Below are positions 1 through 9,387 of a stretch of 64,000 bases of DNA, piece by piece. The notes beneath the pieces are model-generated. The model was given only the letters and a program-made list of their open reading frames with translations. It was not told the DNA's origin and searched no databases. Source of the stretch: an uncultured Microbulbifer sp. (GTDB lineage Bacteria > Pseudomonadota > Gammaproteobacteria > Pseudomonadales > Cellvibrionaceae); the NCBI RefSeq assembly GCF_947498635.1, contig NZ_CANMKV010000003.1, forward strand, positions 62,001 to 126,000, given 5' to 3'. The first letter of the stretch is position 1. Each line of letters opens with the position of its first letter. The position numbers and the translations under genes were made by a program.

Positions 1-18
1 TTGATGGGGAAGGGATAA

Positions 19-306
19 ATGAAACGGTCGGGGATTCTCGAGGTGATATTACTGGGATTGACGCTATGCGCGGTGATATCTCTTTCTATAGCGCACAGCT
101 TGATGGTTACCTGGATAGCGCTGGAGTGGTTGGCTTTTCTCTGTGCGCTTTCTTTCGTGCTTCCCAAGGCATCTCTGATTACCAATTTTTTAAGCCGCAC
201 GGTTTCCCAGGCGTTGTGGCCGGAGAGCCGCTACTGGCTTTGGGTACTGGCCATAGCTTTCAACCTGATTGCGATTGCAGAGACACTGAGACTCAAGCCG
301 CTTTAG
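19..306 (+). CDS. Small hypothetical inner-membrane protein
   Basis: A 95-residue protein I cannot assign to a family. It is dominated by hydrophobic stretches at about residues 6-25, 29-48 and 72-90, so two or three membrane segments are likely. The ATG follows directly on a TAA stop (16-18) that may end an upstream gene outside the window, and a purine-rich GGGAAGGGA lies just ahead of it as a ribosome site. It ends 19 bases before a strong hairpin shared with the convergent peptidase gene. An overlapping frame (66-344) is taken as a shadow because it lacks a ribosome site and a coherent composition. That it is a membrane protein is well supported; its function is unknown. Confidence 0.6.
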   Translation: MKRSGILEVILLGLTLCAVISLSIAHSLMVTWIALEWLAFLCALSFVLPKASLITNFLSRTVSQALWPESRYWLWVLAIAFNLIAIAETLRLKPL

Positions 307-325
307 TTTTACAGTCGCCGCGAGA

Positions 326-359
326 AAATATAAACGGCCCGTGAGGACCGTTTATATTT
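326..359. terminator. Bidirectional terminator between convergent genes
   Basis: A perfect 12-bp inverted repeat (326-337 and 348-359) with a 10-base loop. Its outer ends are AT-rich, giving A/T tracts on both sides, so it can serve the small membrane gene on the plus strand and the S9 peptidase on the minus strand. Confidence 0.75.
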
Positions 360-384
360 GTTTGAAGTTAAGTAGCATTTCTTG

Positions 385-2409
385 CTACTGCGCAATTGAG
401 GTCAGTTTTTCTTTCTGTGTTTCGCCGAGCAGGTGTTCGGCGAAAAAGAGTGCGGTCGCTTGGGTGAAGACATCGCTGTTTTCTTTCTTGCGATAACCGT
501 GTCCCTCGTTCAATGCATTCATATACCAAACCCGGTTGCCGTTCTCACGCAAAGCCGCGACGATCTGTTCGGCTTCAGTGACAGGGACACGGGGATCGTT
601 TTGCCCCTGAACCACAAACATGGGTACCTGGATGTCCTCGACATTGTTACTGGGGCTGATGTTCTCTAGAAAGGCGCGCATTTCTGGGTCGCGCTCATCG
701 CCGTATTCCACCCGGCGCAGGTCGCGGCGATAGCTCTTGGTGTTGGTGAGAAAAGTCACAAAATTGGAGATGCCCACAATATCCACGGCCGCCTTAAGGC
801 GGTCGGAATAGTGAACGCTGCTGGCCAGCACCATATAGCCGCCATAGCTGCCTCCGAACACCGCGACACGTTCAGCGTCCAAGTCTGGCTGGGTGGCAAT
901 CCAGTCCAGTAAGGCCCCGATATCCTTCACCGAGTCCTCGCGTTTATAACCGTTATCCATGGCCAGATAGCTTTTGCCATAACCGGCCGAGCCGCGCACA
1001 TTTGGGGCGATCACCGCTGCCCCCAGCTTCTGCAGCCACAGCTGGTATTGGCTGGAAAACGTCGGGCGATATTGACCTTCGGGGCCACCGTGGATGGAAA
1101 TGATTACTGGAGCGGGCCCCTTGGTATTACGAGGTTTGTAGACAAAGGCGGGGATTTTGCGCGGCTCGTCCTCCACCTTGTCGAAAGTGGGGTAGTGCAC
1201 TAGTTCCGGCTCGATAAACTGCTCGGTATTCAGGCCTCCCACTTCGCTGAAGGTCCAGCGGTTGAGGTTGTTACTTGATAGTGGGCGCCGACCTAATGCC
1301 AACACAAAGGTGTCGGTTGGAGTTCTTGGGGTGTTCAGCGACATTGCCAGCTTGTCACCGCGGGGGTTGAACTGCATTCCACCGATGCCGCCGTTACTAC
1401 CAATAACCCCAATAGGCAGTGAATCCTCCCTGCGGTAGCGGTCGCTGCGTGGGTCGTAGAGATAAAGGGCCGATACCCCATTTTCGTTAGCCACGAAGGC
1501 GCCTCGTCGGCCGTCGTCACTGAGAGTAAAGTTGCTGATATCCCAGGGAATATCGGTAGTGATCACCTTTTCATCACCGCTGGCAAGGTCTTTGCGAATC
1601 AGGCGAGTGAACTCATTCCCCTTGTCGCTCACCAAAAATACAGAGCGGTCGTCGTAACTGAAGCCGGCAGGGAAGTTGCGCGAATCTTCTTCACCGTCTC
1701 CTGCGAGTAAAGTTACCTCACCGCTATCCAGATCCAGTAGGTGTACCTTGGATCGGGTAGAGGAAACGTATTGCAGGACCAGCAACTGGCTGCCGGACTG
1801 GGAGAAGCTAATCGGCCCCCACCAGCTGCCATCTTCCGACTTCAGGATCAGTCGGTCCGTTTTTTTATTGCCGACAAAGGTGGTCAGCCAGATGTCGTTG
1901 GCTCTGCCGTCGCGGCGGGTGCTCTGGTAGGCCAGTGCGGAGCCTTGCTTGTTCCAGGTGAGAACGCTGTTGCGGGACTTGCCGTCGCTGAGCCTCTCAC
2001 TTTTGCCGCTGACACGGTCGAACAAGAAAACCTGTGCGTATTCGTTGCCGCCGGCGTCCATGGTGTAGGCCAGCTGCCGGTGTTGTGGGCGGGTGGCGAC
2101 CTCATTGATGGGCTCTTCAAAAAAAGTGAGCTGACGGCGAACGCCACCGGCGTGCTCTACTTTGTGCAGTTGCTCGACTTCGCCGAAACGGGTGCTGATG
2201 TACATGCCCGTGCCATCCATATCCCAGCCGCGAAAGCTGGCCGAGCGCACATTTTGGTAGCGGTTGAGTTCTTCGACCAAGTTTTGCGGAATAGGAGGAA
2301 TGTCCTCCAACAGCAGCTGGCCGTTATTTTCGGTACGGGTCTCTACCGCGCTGGCAACAGCCGCAGTCCCTATGAATATTACGCTTAGTAAGTGATGCCA
2401 CTTCTTCAT
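385..2409 (-). CDS. Exported S9 family (prolyl oligopeptidase-type) serine peptidase
   Basis: A 674-residue serine peptidase predicted to cleave oligopeptides in the periplasm. An N-terminal signal peptide (MKKWHH..., hydrophobic to about residue 20) is followed by a repeat-rich beta-propeller-like region to about residue 410 and a C-terminal alpha/beta-hydrolase domain. The triad is visible: Ser521 in GGSYGGYM, Asp605 in GQNDPRVP and His637 in NEGHGY. The open frame extends 36 codons further, but the ATG at 2409 is chosen because AGGAG lies seven bases upstream and a signal peptide starts there. It is divergent from proC. Whether it acts as a dipeptidyl- or acylaminoacyl-peptidase cannot be told from the sequence. 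Confidence 0.9.
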   Translation of the reverse strand: MKKWHHLLSVIFIGTAAVASAVETRTENNGQLLLEDIPPIPQNLVEELNRYQNVRSASFRGWDMDGTGMYISTRFGEVEQLHKVEHAGGVRRQLTFFEEPINEVATRPQHRQLAYTMDAGGNEYAQVFLFDRVSGKSERLSDGKSRNSVLTWNKQGSALAYQSTRRDGRANDIWLTTFVGNKKTDRLILKSEDGSWWGPISFSQSGSQLLVLQYVSSTRSKVHLLDLDSGEVTLLAGDGEEDSRNFPAGFSYDDRSVFLVSDKGNEFTRLIRKDLASGDEKVITTDIPWDISNFTLSDDGRRGAFVANENGVSALYLYDPRSDRYRREDSLPIGVIGSNGGIGGMQFNPRGDKLAMSLNTPRTPTDTFVLALGRRPLSSNNLNRWTFSEVGGLNTEQFIEPELVHYPTFDKVEDEPRKIPAFVYKPRNTKGPAPVIISIHGGPEGQYRPTFSSQYQLWLQKLGAAVIAPNVRGSAGYGKSYLAMDNGYKREDSVKDIGALLDWIATQPDLDAERVAVFGGSYGGYMVLASSVHYSDRLKAAVDIVGISNFVTFLTNTKSYRRDLRRVEYGDERDPEMRAFLENISPSNNVEDIQVPMFVVQGQNDPRVPVTEAEQIVAALRENGNRVWYMNALNEGHGYRKKENSDVFTQATALFFAEHLLGETQKEKLTSIAQ

Positions 2410-2541
2410 ATTATTCTCCTTGGCTACGGCGCAGGGGCGCGCCTCTCTTGTTATTGGAATATGCCGACCACATATTACCGGTATTCCCGAGAGGGCAGAG
2501 TAGCAAGTCAGATCCACATCAGGTGGGCCGAGGTAATACGT

Positions 2542-3375
2542 GTGAATACAACAGATCCGAATATCGTATTTATTGGTGGGGCCGGCAATATGGCCGGCGC
2601 AGTTATCGGGGGGCTACTGGCGTCGGGTTACCCTACCAGTCAGATAGTGGCGACTGGGCGCGATCCGCTCAAGCTCGAGGCCTTTGCCAAGCGCCACGGT
2701 GTGGTAGCGCATGACGATAATATCGCTGCTATTAATGAAGCCGATGTGATTGTGTTGTCTGTTAAACCGCAGATGATGCGTGCTTTGTGTATGGATTTGC
2801 GTCCACATCTGGCAGAGCGCGCGCCGCTGATTATTACCCTGGCTGCGGGTATTCCCCTGGCTGCCTACCAGCGCTGGTTGGGCGAGTACCTGCCCATCGT
2901 TCGCGCCATGCCCAACACACCAGCCCTGGTGCGCGCCGGGGTAACCGGGCTCTATGCGGACGAGGCAGTAACGGCAGAACACCGCACGATCACCGAACGC
3001 ATAGTGAACGCAGTGGGTATCTCCCTGTGGGTGGAGCAGGAGGAGGGCATAGATCAAGTGATCGCCGTGGCCGGGTCGGCGCCGGCGTATTTCTTCCAGT
3101 TTATGGAGGCGATGATCGACGCATCCACAGCCAGTGGCTTTGCCCGCGCCGATGCCGAGCGCCTCGTATTGCAAACTGCCCTGGGCGCCGCCAAACTGGC
3201 CATGGCCAGCGATGTGGACGTGGCTCAGTTGAAGCGCAATGTAATGTCCCCAGGAGGGACTACCGAACGCGCAGTAAAGCGCTTTGAGCAGGGCGGACTG
3301 CCGCAACTGGTCGCCGATGCCATGCGCGACTGCGCCGAGCGCGCTGCGGAGATGGCCCGCGAACTGGACCGTTAA
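2542..3375 (+). CDS. proC: Pyrroline-5-carboxylate reductase
   Basis: Catalyses the last step of proline synthesis, reducing pyrroline-5-carboxylate with NAD(P)H in the cytoplasm. The protein starts with a Rossmann dinucleotide-binding loop (FIGGAGNMAGAVIGG) and carries the family signature toward the C-terminus (MSPGGTTERAV). The GTG at 2542 is preferred over upstream starts because GAGGT lies seven bases ahead and the resulting 277 residues match the usual length of about 270. It is followed 63 bases later by yggT, the normal partner in proteobacteria. The usual upstream neighbours yggS and pilT are replaced here by the divergent peptidase gene. Confidence 0.95.
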   Translation: MNTTDPNIVFIGGAGNMAGAVIGGLLASGYPTSQIVATGRDPLKLEAFAKRHGVVAHDDNIAAINEADVIVLSVKPQMMRALCMDLRPHLAERAPLIITLAAGIPLAAYQRWLGEYLPIVRAMPNTPALVRAGVTGLYADEAVTAEHRTITERIVNAVGISLWVEQEEGIDQVIAVAGSAPAYFFQFMEAMIDASTASGFARADAERLVLQTALGAAKLAMASDVDVAQLKRNVMSPGGTTERAVKRFEQGGLPQLVADAMRDCAERAAEMARELDR

Positions 3376-3438
3376 ACAACTCGACAAAAACGATGGTGCA
3401 GGCTGCGCCGCGAGCTAATCACTCTTTAGGGTTTTTCA

Positions 3439-4047
3439 ATGACAAGTACCTTTAGCAATATCGGCGTTTTCCTGGTGGCTACCCTGGGCATCCTGTTTCT
3501 GTTTGCGGTCTTGATGCGCTTTTTACTGCAGTTGGCCCGGGCCGATTTTTACAATCCGATTTCCCAGGGCATCGTAAAAGTTACTAACCCGTTGCTGCTG
3601 CCACTGCGCAAAGCGGTGCCAGGGCTTTTCGGCCTGGATATGGCCTCTGTGGTATTGGCCCTGCTCGTTGGATTGGTGATGATCCTGGCTTGTGGACTAC
3701 TTGCCGGTTTTGGCCTGTTTAACCCGCTGAGTGCGCTGCTCTGGTCCCTGATTGGCTGCGTCGCCACGGTGATCGCGGTAGTGTTTGTGGGCATGCTGAT
3801 CTCTATTGTGTTTAGCTGGATCGCCCCACAGAGCAGCCACCCGGCACTGATGTTGCTGCGCCAGTTACTGGAACCTTTTTGCGCGCCGATTCGCCGTTTG
3901 ATTCCGCCACTGGGGGTGATCGATATCAGTCCGATCTTTGTATTTATCTTGCTTACCGTGGCCGATAAATTAGTGCTCGGGTTTGCCGGTATGGCGAATA
4001 TGCCGCCCTTCGTCTACAGCCTTTTTTGGCATATTCCCGGTTTTTGA
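3439..4047 (+). CDS. yggT: YggT family integral membrane protein
   Basis: A 202-residue inner-membrane protein with two tandem YGGT units, each with a pair of membrane helices (roughly residues 8-28, 58-85, 97-125 and 152-185) and the typical short PI.R..P loops (residues 40-60 and 140-160). The family is linked to cell-envelope and cell-shape functions in other bacteria, but its biochemistry is not established. It lies 63 bases downstream of proC and is probably cotranscribed. In Pseudomonas the next genes would be the methionine block; here the dynamin-like gene intervenes. Confidence 0.9.
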   Translation: MTSTFSNIGVFLVATLGILFLFAVLMRFLLQLARADFYNPISQGIVKVTNPLLLPLRKAVPGLFGLDMASVVLALLVGLVMILACGLLAGFGLFNPLSALLWSLIGCVATVIAVVFVGMLISIVFSWIAPQSSHPALMLLRQLLEPFCAPIRRLIPPLGVIDISPIFVFILLTVADKLVLGFAGMANMPPFVYSLFWHIPGF

Positions 4048-4125
4048 ATCCTTTCTCTACAGATTTTCCGCCACGCGTACTGGATCGCATCTGGCGCGGT
4101 GTTAGACTTTTATACTAACGGCTGT

Positions 4126-4157
4126 CGGCCAAACCCAATGTAAAGGGGCTTGGCCGG
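4126..4157 (+). other. Hairpin in the leader of the dynamin-like gene
   Basis: An inverted repeat (CGGCCAA at 4126-4132 with TTGGCCG at 4150-4156, extended inward by three more pairs after one mismatch). There is no T tract, so it is not a standard terminator. A TATACT -10-like hexamer lies just upstream at 4111-4116 but has no convincing -35. It may shape the 5' end of the GTPase message. Confidence 0.35.
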
Positions 4158-4192
4158 TAATTGCAGAGTATAAATAACAAGAACACTGTGAA

Positions 4193-6160
4193 ATGGAAGA
4201 CGCACTTTTACGCCAGCACATTGCCGAGTACGACCGTTGGAAGAAGAACCTGGACCGGCAGTTTGCCCGTTTCAGCCAGTGGTTACAGCAACACTTCCCC
4301 AACTCCGCCGGTGCCTGCCAGGTTGTCCAGCAGGCCCGAGCGCTTCTCACCGATGATCAGTTCACACTGGTATTTGTCGGTGAGTTTTCCCGCGGTAAGA
4401 CAGAACTGATCAACGCTCTTCTGGCGCAGACCTATGGCCAGCGACTGTTACCCTCGAAACCTGGGCGCACTACCATGTGTCCAACGGAGATTTTCAGTGA
4501 TGGCGGTGAACGCGCCAGCCTGCGTCTGTTGCCTATTGAGACTTTGGCAACCAATACCAGCCTGGAGAGTTTCCGGAGGATTCCGCAAAAGTGGGTCACC
4601 CACGAATTCGATGCAAATGACCCCGAGGCCACCCGTGAGGCCCTGCTGAAAGTCGCCGCGACTAAATCGGTATTACCCGAGGAGGCGGCGCGCTACGGTT
4701 TTGACCGCCGCCACCTGGATGACAAGGGTAACTTGGTGGAAATCCCCGCTTGGCGTTATGCGCTGATTTGTCTGCCACATCCCCTCTTAGATCAGGGCTT
4801 GCGTATTATCGATACACCGGGACTGAACGCTCTCGGTAATGAGCCGGAGCTCACCCTGAGTACCCTACCCGGTGCCCAGGCGGTGGCGTTTTTGCTGGCC
4901 GCAGATGCCGGTGTCAGCGGCACCGATATGAATATGTGGGAGACCCACCTGGCTCCCCTGCGCGATCATCGTGGCACCTCAGTTATGGCGCTGCTCAATA
5001 AAGTGGATGTTCTCTGGGACGATCCCGATGAGGATGCGCAGCAGCTGCTGCGACGTATGCGTGCACAGGTTGCCAAGCTGCTTTCTCTACCGCTGGAAAG
5101 CGTCGCAGGAGTTTCGGCCAAAATGGCCCTGTTGGCGCGCCAGCAACAAGACGCAGAGCTATTGCGCAACAGCCGCTTCACCGATTTTGAAAAGCTGCTG
5201 GTCCAGCGTCTGCTGGAGCATCGCCAGAAAGTAGCGGAGCACCGCTCACTGCATCAAGCCCTCACTTTAATGGCGGACACCCGCGATTTGCTCAAGCGCC
5301 GTCTCAATAGCGGGCGTGCAGCGTTGGTGCACCTACAGCGCAACAGTGGCAGCACCGAGGAACAACTGACCGAGCTGGGCCAGTTGCAGCAAACCGTGCG
5401 CGAGCAGCACAAGCTGTGCCACCAGGAGTTGCTCACGCTGAAATCCAGTCAGCGCATGCTTATGCGGCAGAGCACCTCCTTGTTGGCACCAATTACCATG
5501 CAGCAGCTGCAATTGTTGATCGATGAAACCAGTAAGGCATTACATAAGCGCTGGACTCCTATGGGGCTCGCCAAGGCGATCGATGCTTTTATGGAGGGGG
5601 TCGACGGCCAGCTCGCCAACCTGGAGCGCGAAGTCGATCAGGCGAATCGACTGCTGGATGCAATTTTTGAGCGCTCCAGCCTGAAGAAGGTGGAGGATGC
5701 CGAGCAGTACTTCACCATTCGCAAATACCGCCTCACTTTGCGCGGTTTGCATCGCCAGGCGGCTCAGCTGCGGCGCTCTCCACAACTTCTGCTGGCGAGG
5801 CGCAATCGCCTCAGCGAGCGCTTTGTCACCACTCTGGCCAGTGAGGTTGGGCGCCTGTACACCCAGATGAGCGGCGCTGCAGAAAACTGGTTGGAACAAG
5901 CGTTGGAACCACTGAAACAGCATACTCAGTATCAAAAACACCTGTTAAACCGCCACCTGATCAAACTCACTGAGCTGAAGCAGAAAACGCAGAGTCAGCA
6001 TACGGATTTACGCACATTGGAAGATGAAGTGCTGCGCAATGATCGGGCTTTGTCGGGACTGGAAGAGTTGTTGCGCCACAGTGCCTCGGCACCACAGCCT
6101 CTGGCTCCCGCGCCGCGCGCGCACAATGTCACCCCGTTGAAGCCGGCCCTAAATACTTGA
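4193..6160 (+). CDS. Dynamin-like large GTPase
   Basis: A 655-residue GTPase of the bacterial dynamin-like class. The G domain fills about residues 30-340: P-loop GEFSRGKT (63-70), the threonine-containing switch near TTMCPTE (93-99), DTPGL (from D207) and NKVD (269-272). The rest is charged, leucine-rich helix with coiled-coil character (about 345-640), as in the stalks of CrfC/LeoA-type proteins. No membrane segment is visible. Known relatives bind GTP and remodel membranes or act at the cell envelope; the substrate here is unknown. It starts 145 bases after yggT and ends eight bases before the metX leader hairpin. Base composition matches its neighbours, so recent transfer is not obvious. 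Confidence 0.85.
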   Translation: MEDALLRQHIAEYDRWKKNLDRQFARFSQWLQQHFPNSAGACQVVQQARALLTDDQFTLVFVGEFSRGKTELINALLAQTYGQRLLPSKPGRTTMCPTEIFSDGGERASLRLLPIETLATNTSLESFRRIPQKWVTHEFDANDPEATREALLKVAATKSVLPEEAARYGFDRRHLDDKGNLVEIPAWRYALICLPHPLLDQGLRIIDTPGLNALGNEPELTLSTLPGAQAVAFLLAADAGVSGTDMNMWETHLAPLRDHRGTSVMALLNKVDVLWDDPDEDAQQLLRRMRAQVAKLLSLPLESVAGVSAKMALLARQQQDAELLRNSRFTDFEKLLVQRLLEHRQKVAEHRSLHQALTLMADTRDLLKRRLNSGRAALVHLQRNSGSTEEQLTELGQLQQTVREQHKLCHQELLTLKSSQRMLMRQSTSLLAPITMQQLQLLIDETSKALHKRWTPMGLAKAIDAFMEGVDGQLANLEREVDQANRLLDAIFERSSLKKVEDAEQYFTIRKYRLTLRGLHRQAAQLRRSPQLLLARRNRLSERFVTTLASEVGRLYTQMSGAAENWLEQALEPLKQHTQYQKHLLNRHLIKLTELKQKTQSQHTDLRTLEDEVLRNDRALSGLEELLRHSASAPQPLAPAPRAHNVTPLKPALNT

Positions 6161-6167
6161 GGTACCC

Positions 6168-6238
6168 AGCGGCGGTTGGCAATTGTCAGAAGTTACAGCA
6201 CTCTCGTACACTTGCTGCTCTGGCAATCGCCAACCGCT
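6168..6238 (+). promoter_or_regulatory. Interrupted long hairpin in the metX leader
   Basis: A left arm at 6168-6184 pairs with a right arm at 6225-6238 (AGCGG/CCGCT, a three-base bulge, TTGGC/GCCAA, one mismatch, ATT/AAT). It sits between the GTPase stop and the likely metX start. It has no T tract after it, so it could be a processed terminator or a leader element for metX. I do not recognise a known SAM riboswitch in it. Confidence 0.35.
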
Positions 6239-6263
6239 AAATAACCCGACAGATATTATTACT

Positions 6264-7463
6264 TTGTCCACGGAAAATCCCAGCGCCTCCCATGAGGCAA
6301 CGAGCTCCGCCGAGGCGAGCTCAGTAGGCCTCGTTGCCGCGAAGAGCCACAAGTTTTGCGAAGCACTGCCGTTGGCCTGTGGTCGTGTTTTACAGGACTA
6401 CACCCTGGTCTATGAGACCTATGGCGAGTTGAATGCCGATAAAAGCAATGCGGTGTTAATTTGCCATGCATTATCCGGCCATCATCACGCCGCCGGCCGG
6501 CACAGCCCTGAGGACAAGCACCCGGGGTGGTGGGATCACTACATTGGCCCCGGCAAACCCATTGATACCAATACATTTTTCGTGGTGGCCCTGAATAACC
6601 TGGGCGGTTGCCATGGTTCTACCGGGCCAGCCGCCATTAATCCAGCTACCGACAAACCTTGGGGACCGGACTTTCCCGCTCTAAGGGTGCGCGACTGGGT
6701 GCACAGCCAGGCGCGCCTGGCGGATGTGTTGGGTATTGAGCAGTGGGCCGCCGTGATTGGCGGTAGTCTGGGAGGCATGCAGGCCATGCGTTGGTCACTG
6801 GAGTACCCGGAGCGACTGCGTCACTGTGTGGTTATTGCTTCGGCGCTGAAACTTTCGGCGCAAAATATCGCTTTTAATGAAACGGCGCGCCAGGCGATTA
6901 TTTCAGATCCGGATTTCTGCGGGGGGCGCTACTTGGAGGAGGGGAAGTTACCACGCGGCGGCCTAGCGGTGGCTCGGATGATCGGCCATATCACCTATCT
7001 TTCCGATGATGGTTTGGCGCACAAGTTTGGCCGGGAGTTGCGCTCCGGCAGTTTCCAGCAAGGTACTGGCGAAGAGGTAGAGTTTCAAATCCAGAGCTAC
7101 TTGCGCTATCAGGGCGATCGTTTTTCCAGTAGTTTCGACCCAAATACCTACATCCTTATGACTCGCGCACTGGATTACTTTGATCTTGCGCGGGAATACG
7201 AGGACGATCCGGTGGCGGCTTTCACTCATGCGCGCTGTCGCTTTCTATTGATTTCCTTTACTTCCGATTGGCGCTTTGCCCCCGGACGCTCGCGGGAAAT
7301 CGCCGATGCGCTGATTCACGCCAACCAATCGGTCAGTTATGCCGAAATTGAGTCCGCTATGGGGCACGACGCCTTCCTGCTGCCGAACAGGCGCTACGAA
7401 GGTGTTTTCCGCGCTTACATGCAGAGAGTAGCGGCCGAACAGGCAGCGGGGCTGCACCGATGA
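6264..7463 (+). CDS. metX: Homoserine O-acyltransferase (MetX family)
   Basis: Acylates homoserine (acetyl- or succinyl-CoA) to start methionine synthesis. The alpha/beta-hydrolase fold is clear: the ETYGELN and CHALSGHHH motifs near the N-terminus, the nucleophile serine in GGSLGGMQ, an aspartate in TSDWRF and the histidine in GHDAFLL near the end. The start is uncertain. The frame is open from a TTG at 6183, but that would place a hairpin arm and a poor leader sequence inside the protein; the TTG at 6264 gives 399 residues, closer to the usual 380. Neither start has a good ribosome site. The gene overlaps metW by four bases, the arrangement seen in Pseudomonas. Acetyl versus succinyl specificity cannot be read here. 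Confidence 0.9.
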   Translation: MSTENPSASHEATSSAEASSVGLVAAKSHKFCEALPLACGRVLQDYTLVYETYGELNADKSNAVLICHALSGHHHAAGRHSPEDKHPGWWDHYIGPGKPIDTNTFFVVALNNLGGCHGSTGPAAINPATDKPWGPDFPALRVRDWVHSQARLADVLGIEQWAAVIGGSLGGMQAMRWSLEYPERLRHCVVIASALKLSAQNIAFNETARQAIISDPDFCGGRYLEEGKLPRGGLAVARMIGHITYLSDDGLAHKFGRELRSGSFQQGTGEEVEFQIQSYLRYQGDRFSSSFDPNTYILMTRALDYFDLAREYEDDPVAAFTHARCRFLLISFTSDWRFAPGRSREIADALIHANQSVSYAEIESAMGHDAFLLPNRRYEGVFRAYMQRVAAEQAAGLHR

Positions 7464-8050
7464 GGATAGACCTCAATGCAATCCAGGCGTGGATCGCCCC
7501 AGGCAGCCGTGTGTTGGACCTGGGTTGTGGCGATGGCGAACTGTTGGAGCAGCTGGGTAAGAAAAAAGGGGTTACCGGTTACGGCCTGGAAATAGATCCA
7601 GAGCAGATTACCCGCTGTGTACAGCGTGGCGTCAATGTGGTGGAGCAAAATCTGGATACGGGACTCACCAATTTTGCCGATGCGAGCTTTGATACGGTGG
7701 TGATGACCCAGGCGCTGCAAACATTGAGGCACCCGCACCTTGTGGTACGGGAAATGCTCAGGGTGGGACGCGATTGCATCATTACATTCCCCAACTTTGG
7801 GCAGTGGAAGGCCCGCTGGCACTTGACATTTTCCGGGCAAATGCCGGTTTCCGATTTATTACCTTTTGAATGGTATGACACACCCAATATTCACTTTTGT
7901 ACTTTCCGTGACTTCGAAGTACTGTGCCGGCAGAACGATTGGACTATTTTGCACCGGGAGGTAGTATCCGAGTCGAAATTGGGGGTAACCCTCAAAGACT
8001 TTTTGCCAAATTTATTTGGTGAGACCGCGATCTACCATCTAACTCGCTAA
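7460..8050 (+). CDS. metW: Methionine biosynthesis protein MetW
   Basis: A 196-residue SAM-dependent methyltransferase-fold protein. Motif I is visible as [15 protein letters not shown] (about residues 18-32), followed by YGLEID. MetW is encoded with MetX in many proteobacteria and is needed with it for methionine synthesis in some species. The start codon overlaps the metX stop (ATGA), so the two are translationally coupled. Length is normal for the family. Confidence 0.92.
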   Translation: MRIDLNAIQAWIAPGSRVLDLGCGDGELLEQLGKKKGVTGYGLEIDPEQITRCVQRGVNVVEQNLDTGLTNFADASFDTVVMTQALQTLRHPHLVVREMLRVGRDCIITFPNFGQWKARWHLTFSGQMPVSDLLPFEWYDTPNIHFCTFRDFEVLCRQNDWTILHREVVSESKLGVTLKDFLPNLFGETAIYHLTR

Positions 8051-8186
8051 ACTAATATCTGCGCCAAGTTTTGTTTCAGCACTTTGGGGTAAATCGCAGG
8101 TTTGCGTGGTTGCCACTTTGAGGTCAGCCACTGGGAAAGACGCGATTCTCCGGGTGAATCGCGCTCATAACAATTGGAGGTGACCC

Positions 8187-8630
8187 GTGAGACGTATTTT
8201 TGCTGCAGCTGCCACTTTGGCCCTGCTCTTCCTCGCCGCCGGCGCAGTTGCGCAACAGGCCCGCATTATTAAGAATTATGAGGATTTCGGTGATTATCGG
8301 GTTGTTTATTCTGTATTCAACAGTGATTTTATCCAGCCGGATATCGCGCAAAAATACCAATTGGTGCGCGCCAAAGACCGGGCTTACGTCAATGTTGCTG
8401 TTGTAAAAAAAGTTGGCGGCGCCAAAGGGCTCAGCGCCGAGATGTCGGGTAATGCGACCAATCTGATTCAACAGTCGCGACCGCTAAAATTTACCGAAAT
8501 CCGCGAGGGTGACGCGGTTTACTACCTGGCACCACTGCGCTTTGAGAATGAAGAGACTCTCACTTTCAATGTGGATGTGACTCTGCCCAATGGCAAGAAA
8601 GAGACGGTTACTTTCCGCCGCAAGCTCTAG
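8187..8630 (+). CDS. Exported DUF4426 protein
   Basis: A 147-residue protein with a signal peptide (RRIFAAAATLALLFLAAGAVA, cleavage likely before QQARIIKNY). The mature part is a compact beta-rich domain of the DUF4426 type that sits between metW and rdgB in Pseudomonas too. Function is unknown. The GTG start is supported by a strong GGAGGTGA seven bases or less upstream. The gene is followed by a terminator-like hairpin next to rdgB. Confidence 0.88.
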   Translation: MRRIFAAAATLALLFLAAGAVAQQARIIKNYEDFGDYRVVYSVFNSDFIQPDIAQKYQLVRAKDRAYVNVAVVKKVGGAKGLSAEMSGNATNLIQQSRPLKFTEIREGDAVYYLAPLRFENEETLTFNVDVTLPNGKKETVTFRRKL

Positions 8631-8730
8631 GGGTTTTGGTTGACTGTCTGGGTGAGTGATTTCCCTCTAGTTAATATGGCTTTCGGCCGTTTTGTAGCAG
8701 AGAGCAGTCCCTTTTAAACTGAATCTATTG

Positions 8731-8751
8731 CGGGCCCAGTGCCCGTTTTTT
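8731..8751 (+). terminator. Terminator-like hairpin immediately before rdgB
   Basis: A 5-bp GC stem (CGGGC at 8731-8735, GCCCG at 8741-8745) followed by six T residues. It fits an intrinsic terminator for the DUF4426 gene, but it ends only 12 bases before the rdgB ATG. Confidence 0.6.
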
Positions 8752-8763
8752 ATTTGATACCGC

Positions 8764-9387
8764 ATGTTAAAAAAAATTGTTCTGGCCAGCGGCAACGCCG
8801 GCAAATTGCGCGAGTTTTCTCAGCTTTTTAACAGCTGGGATATCGAGGTCCTGCCCCAATCGGAGTTCGGAGTTACCGATGCCGAGGAGACCGGGCTGAG
8901 CTTTATTGAAAATGCCTTGATCAAGGCGCGACACGCGAGTCAGGTCAGTGGCCTCTCTGCGCTGGCGGATGATTCCGGCTTGGCGGTGGATGCCCTTGGG
9001 GGCGCACCGGGCATTTACTCGGCGCGATATTCCGGAGATGGTGCCACGGATAAGCGTAACAACATCAAACTGCTTGAGGCCCTCGAAGGCGTCGAAGAAA
9101 TACGACGCAGCGCCAGTTTTCACTGTGCCCTGGCCTTCGTGCGCAGTTTCGACGACCCCGTGCCCCTGGTGTGCAACGCTCAGTGGCGCGGCCGCATACT
9201 CAGTGAACCTGTGGGAGAGCAAGGGTTTGGCTACGACCCCCTGTTTTATGTGGCCTCTGAGGGGATGACCTCTGCTCAGCTGCCGCGCGAAGTAAAAAAT
9301 CGTCTCAGCCACCGCGCCCAGGCTGTGGCTCAATTTGAGGTGATGTGGCGAGAAAATATGCGGGGTATCGACCTTGCTGGCCAGTAA
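8764..9387 (+). CDS. rdgB: XTP/dITP pyrophosphatase (non-canonical purine NTPase)
   Basis: Hydrolyses dITP, XTP and related damaged nucleotides to monophosphates, keeping them out of DNA. The 207-residue protein shows the family motifs: SGNAGKLREF near the N-terminus (residues 9-18), SFIENALIKA, ADDSGL and GEQGFGYDPLF, ending with SHRAQA. Length is typical. The ATG has no recognisable ribosome site because a hairpin and T tract lie directly upstream. The 3' end overlaps hemW by 14 bases. Confidence 0.95.
   Translation: MLKKIVLASGNAGKLREFSQLFNSWDIEVLPQSEFGVTDAEETGLSFIENALIKARHASQVSGLSALADDSGLAVDALGGAPGIYSARYSGDGATDKRNNIKLLEALEGVEEIRRSASFHCALAFVRSFDDPVPLVCNAQWRGRILSEPVGEQGFGYDPLFYVASEGMTSAQLPREVKNRLSHRAQAVAQFEVMWRENMRGIDLAGQ

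Noticed and set aside
1741-2388. 215-codon plus-strand frame opposite the S9 peptidase
   Set aside because: Antisense shadow of a clear gene; the peptidase has a full triad and signal peptide.
2614-3387. 257-codon minus-strand frame opposite proC
   Set aside because: Composition is that of a reverse frame of a GC-rich gene; proC is unambiguous.
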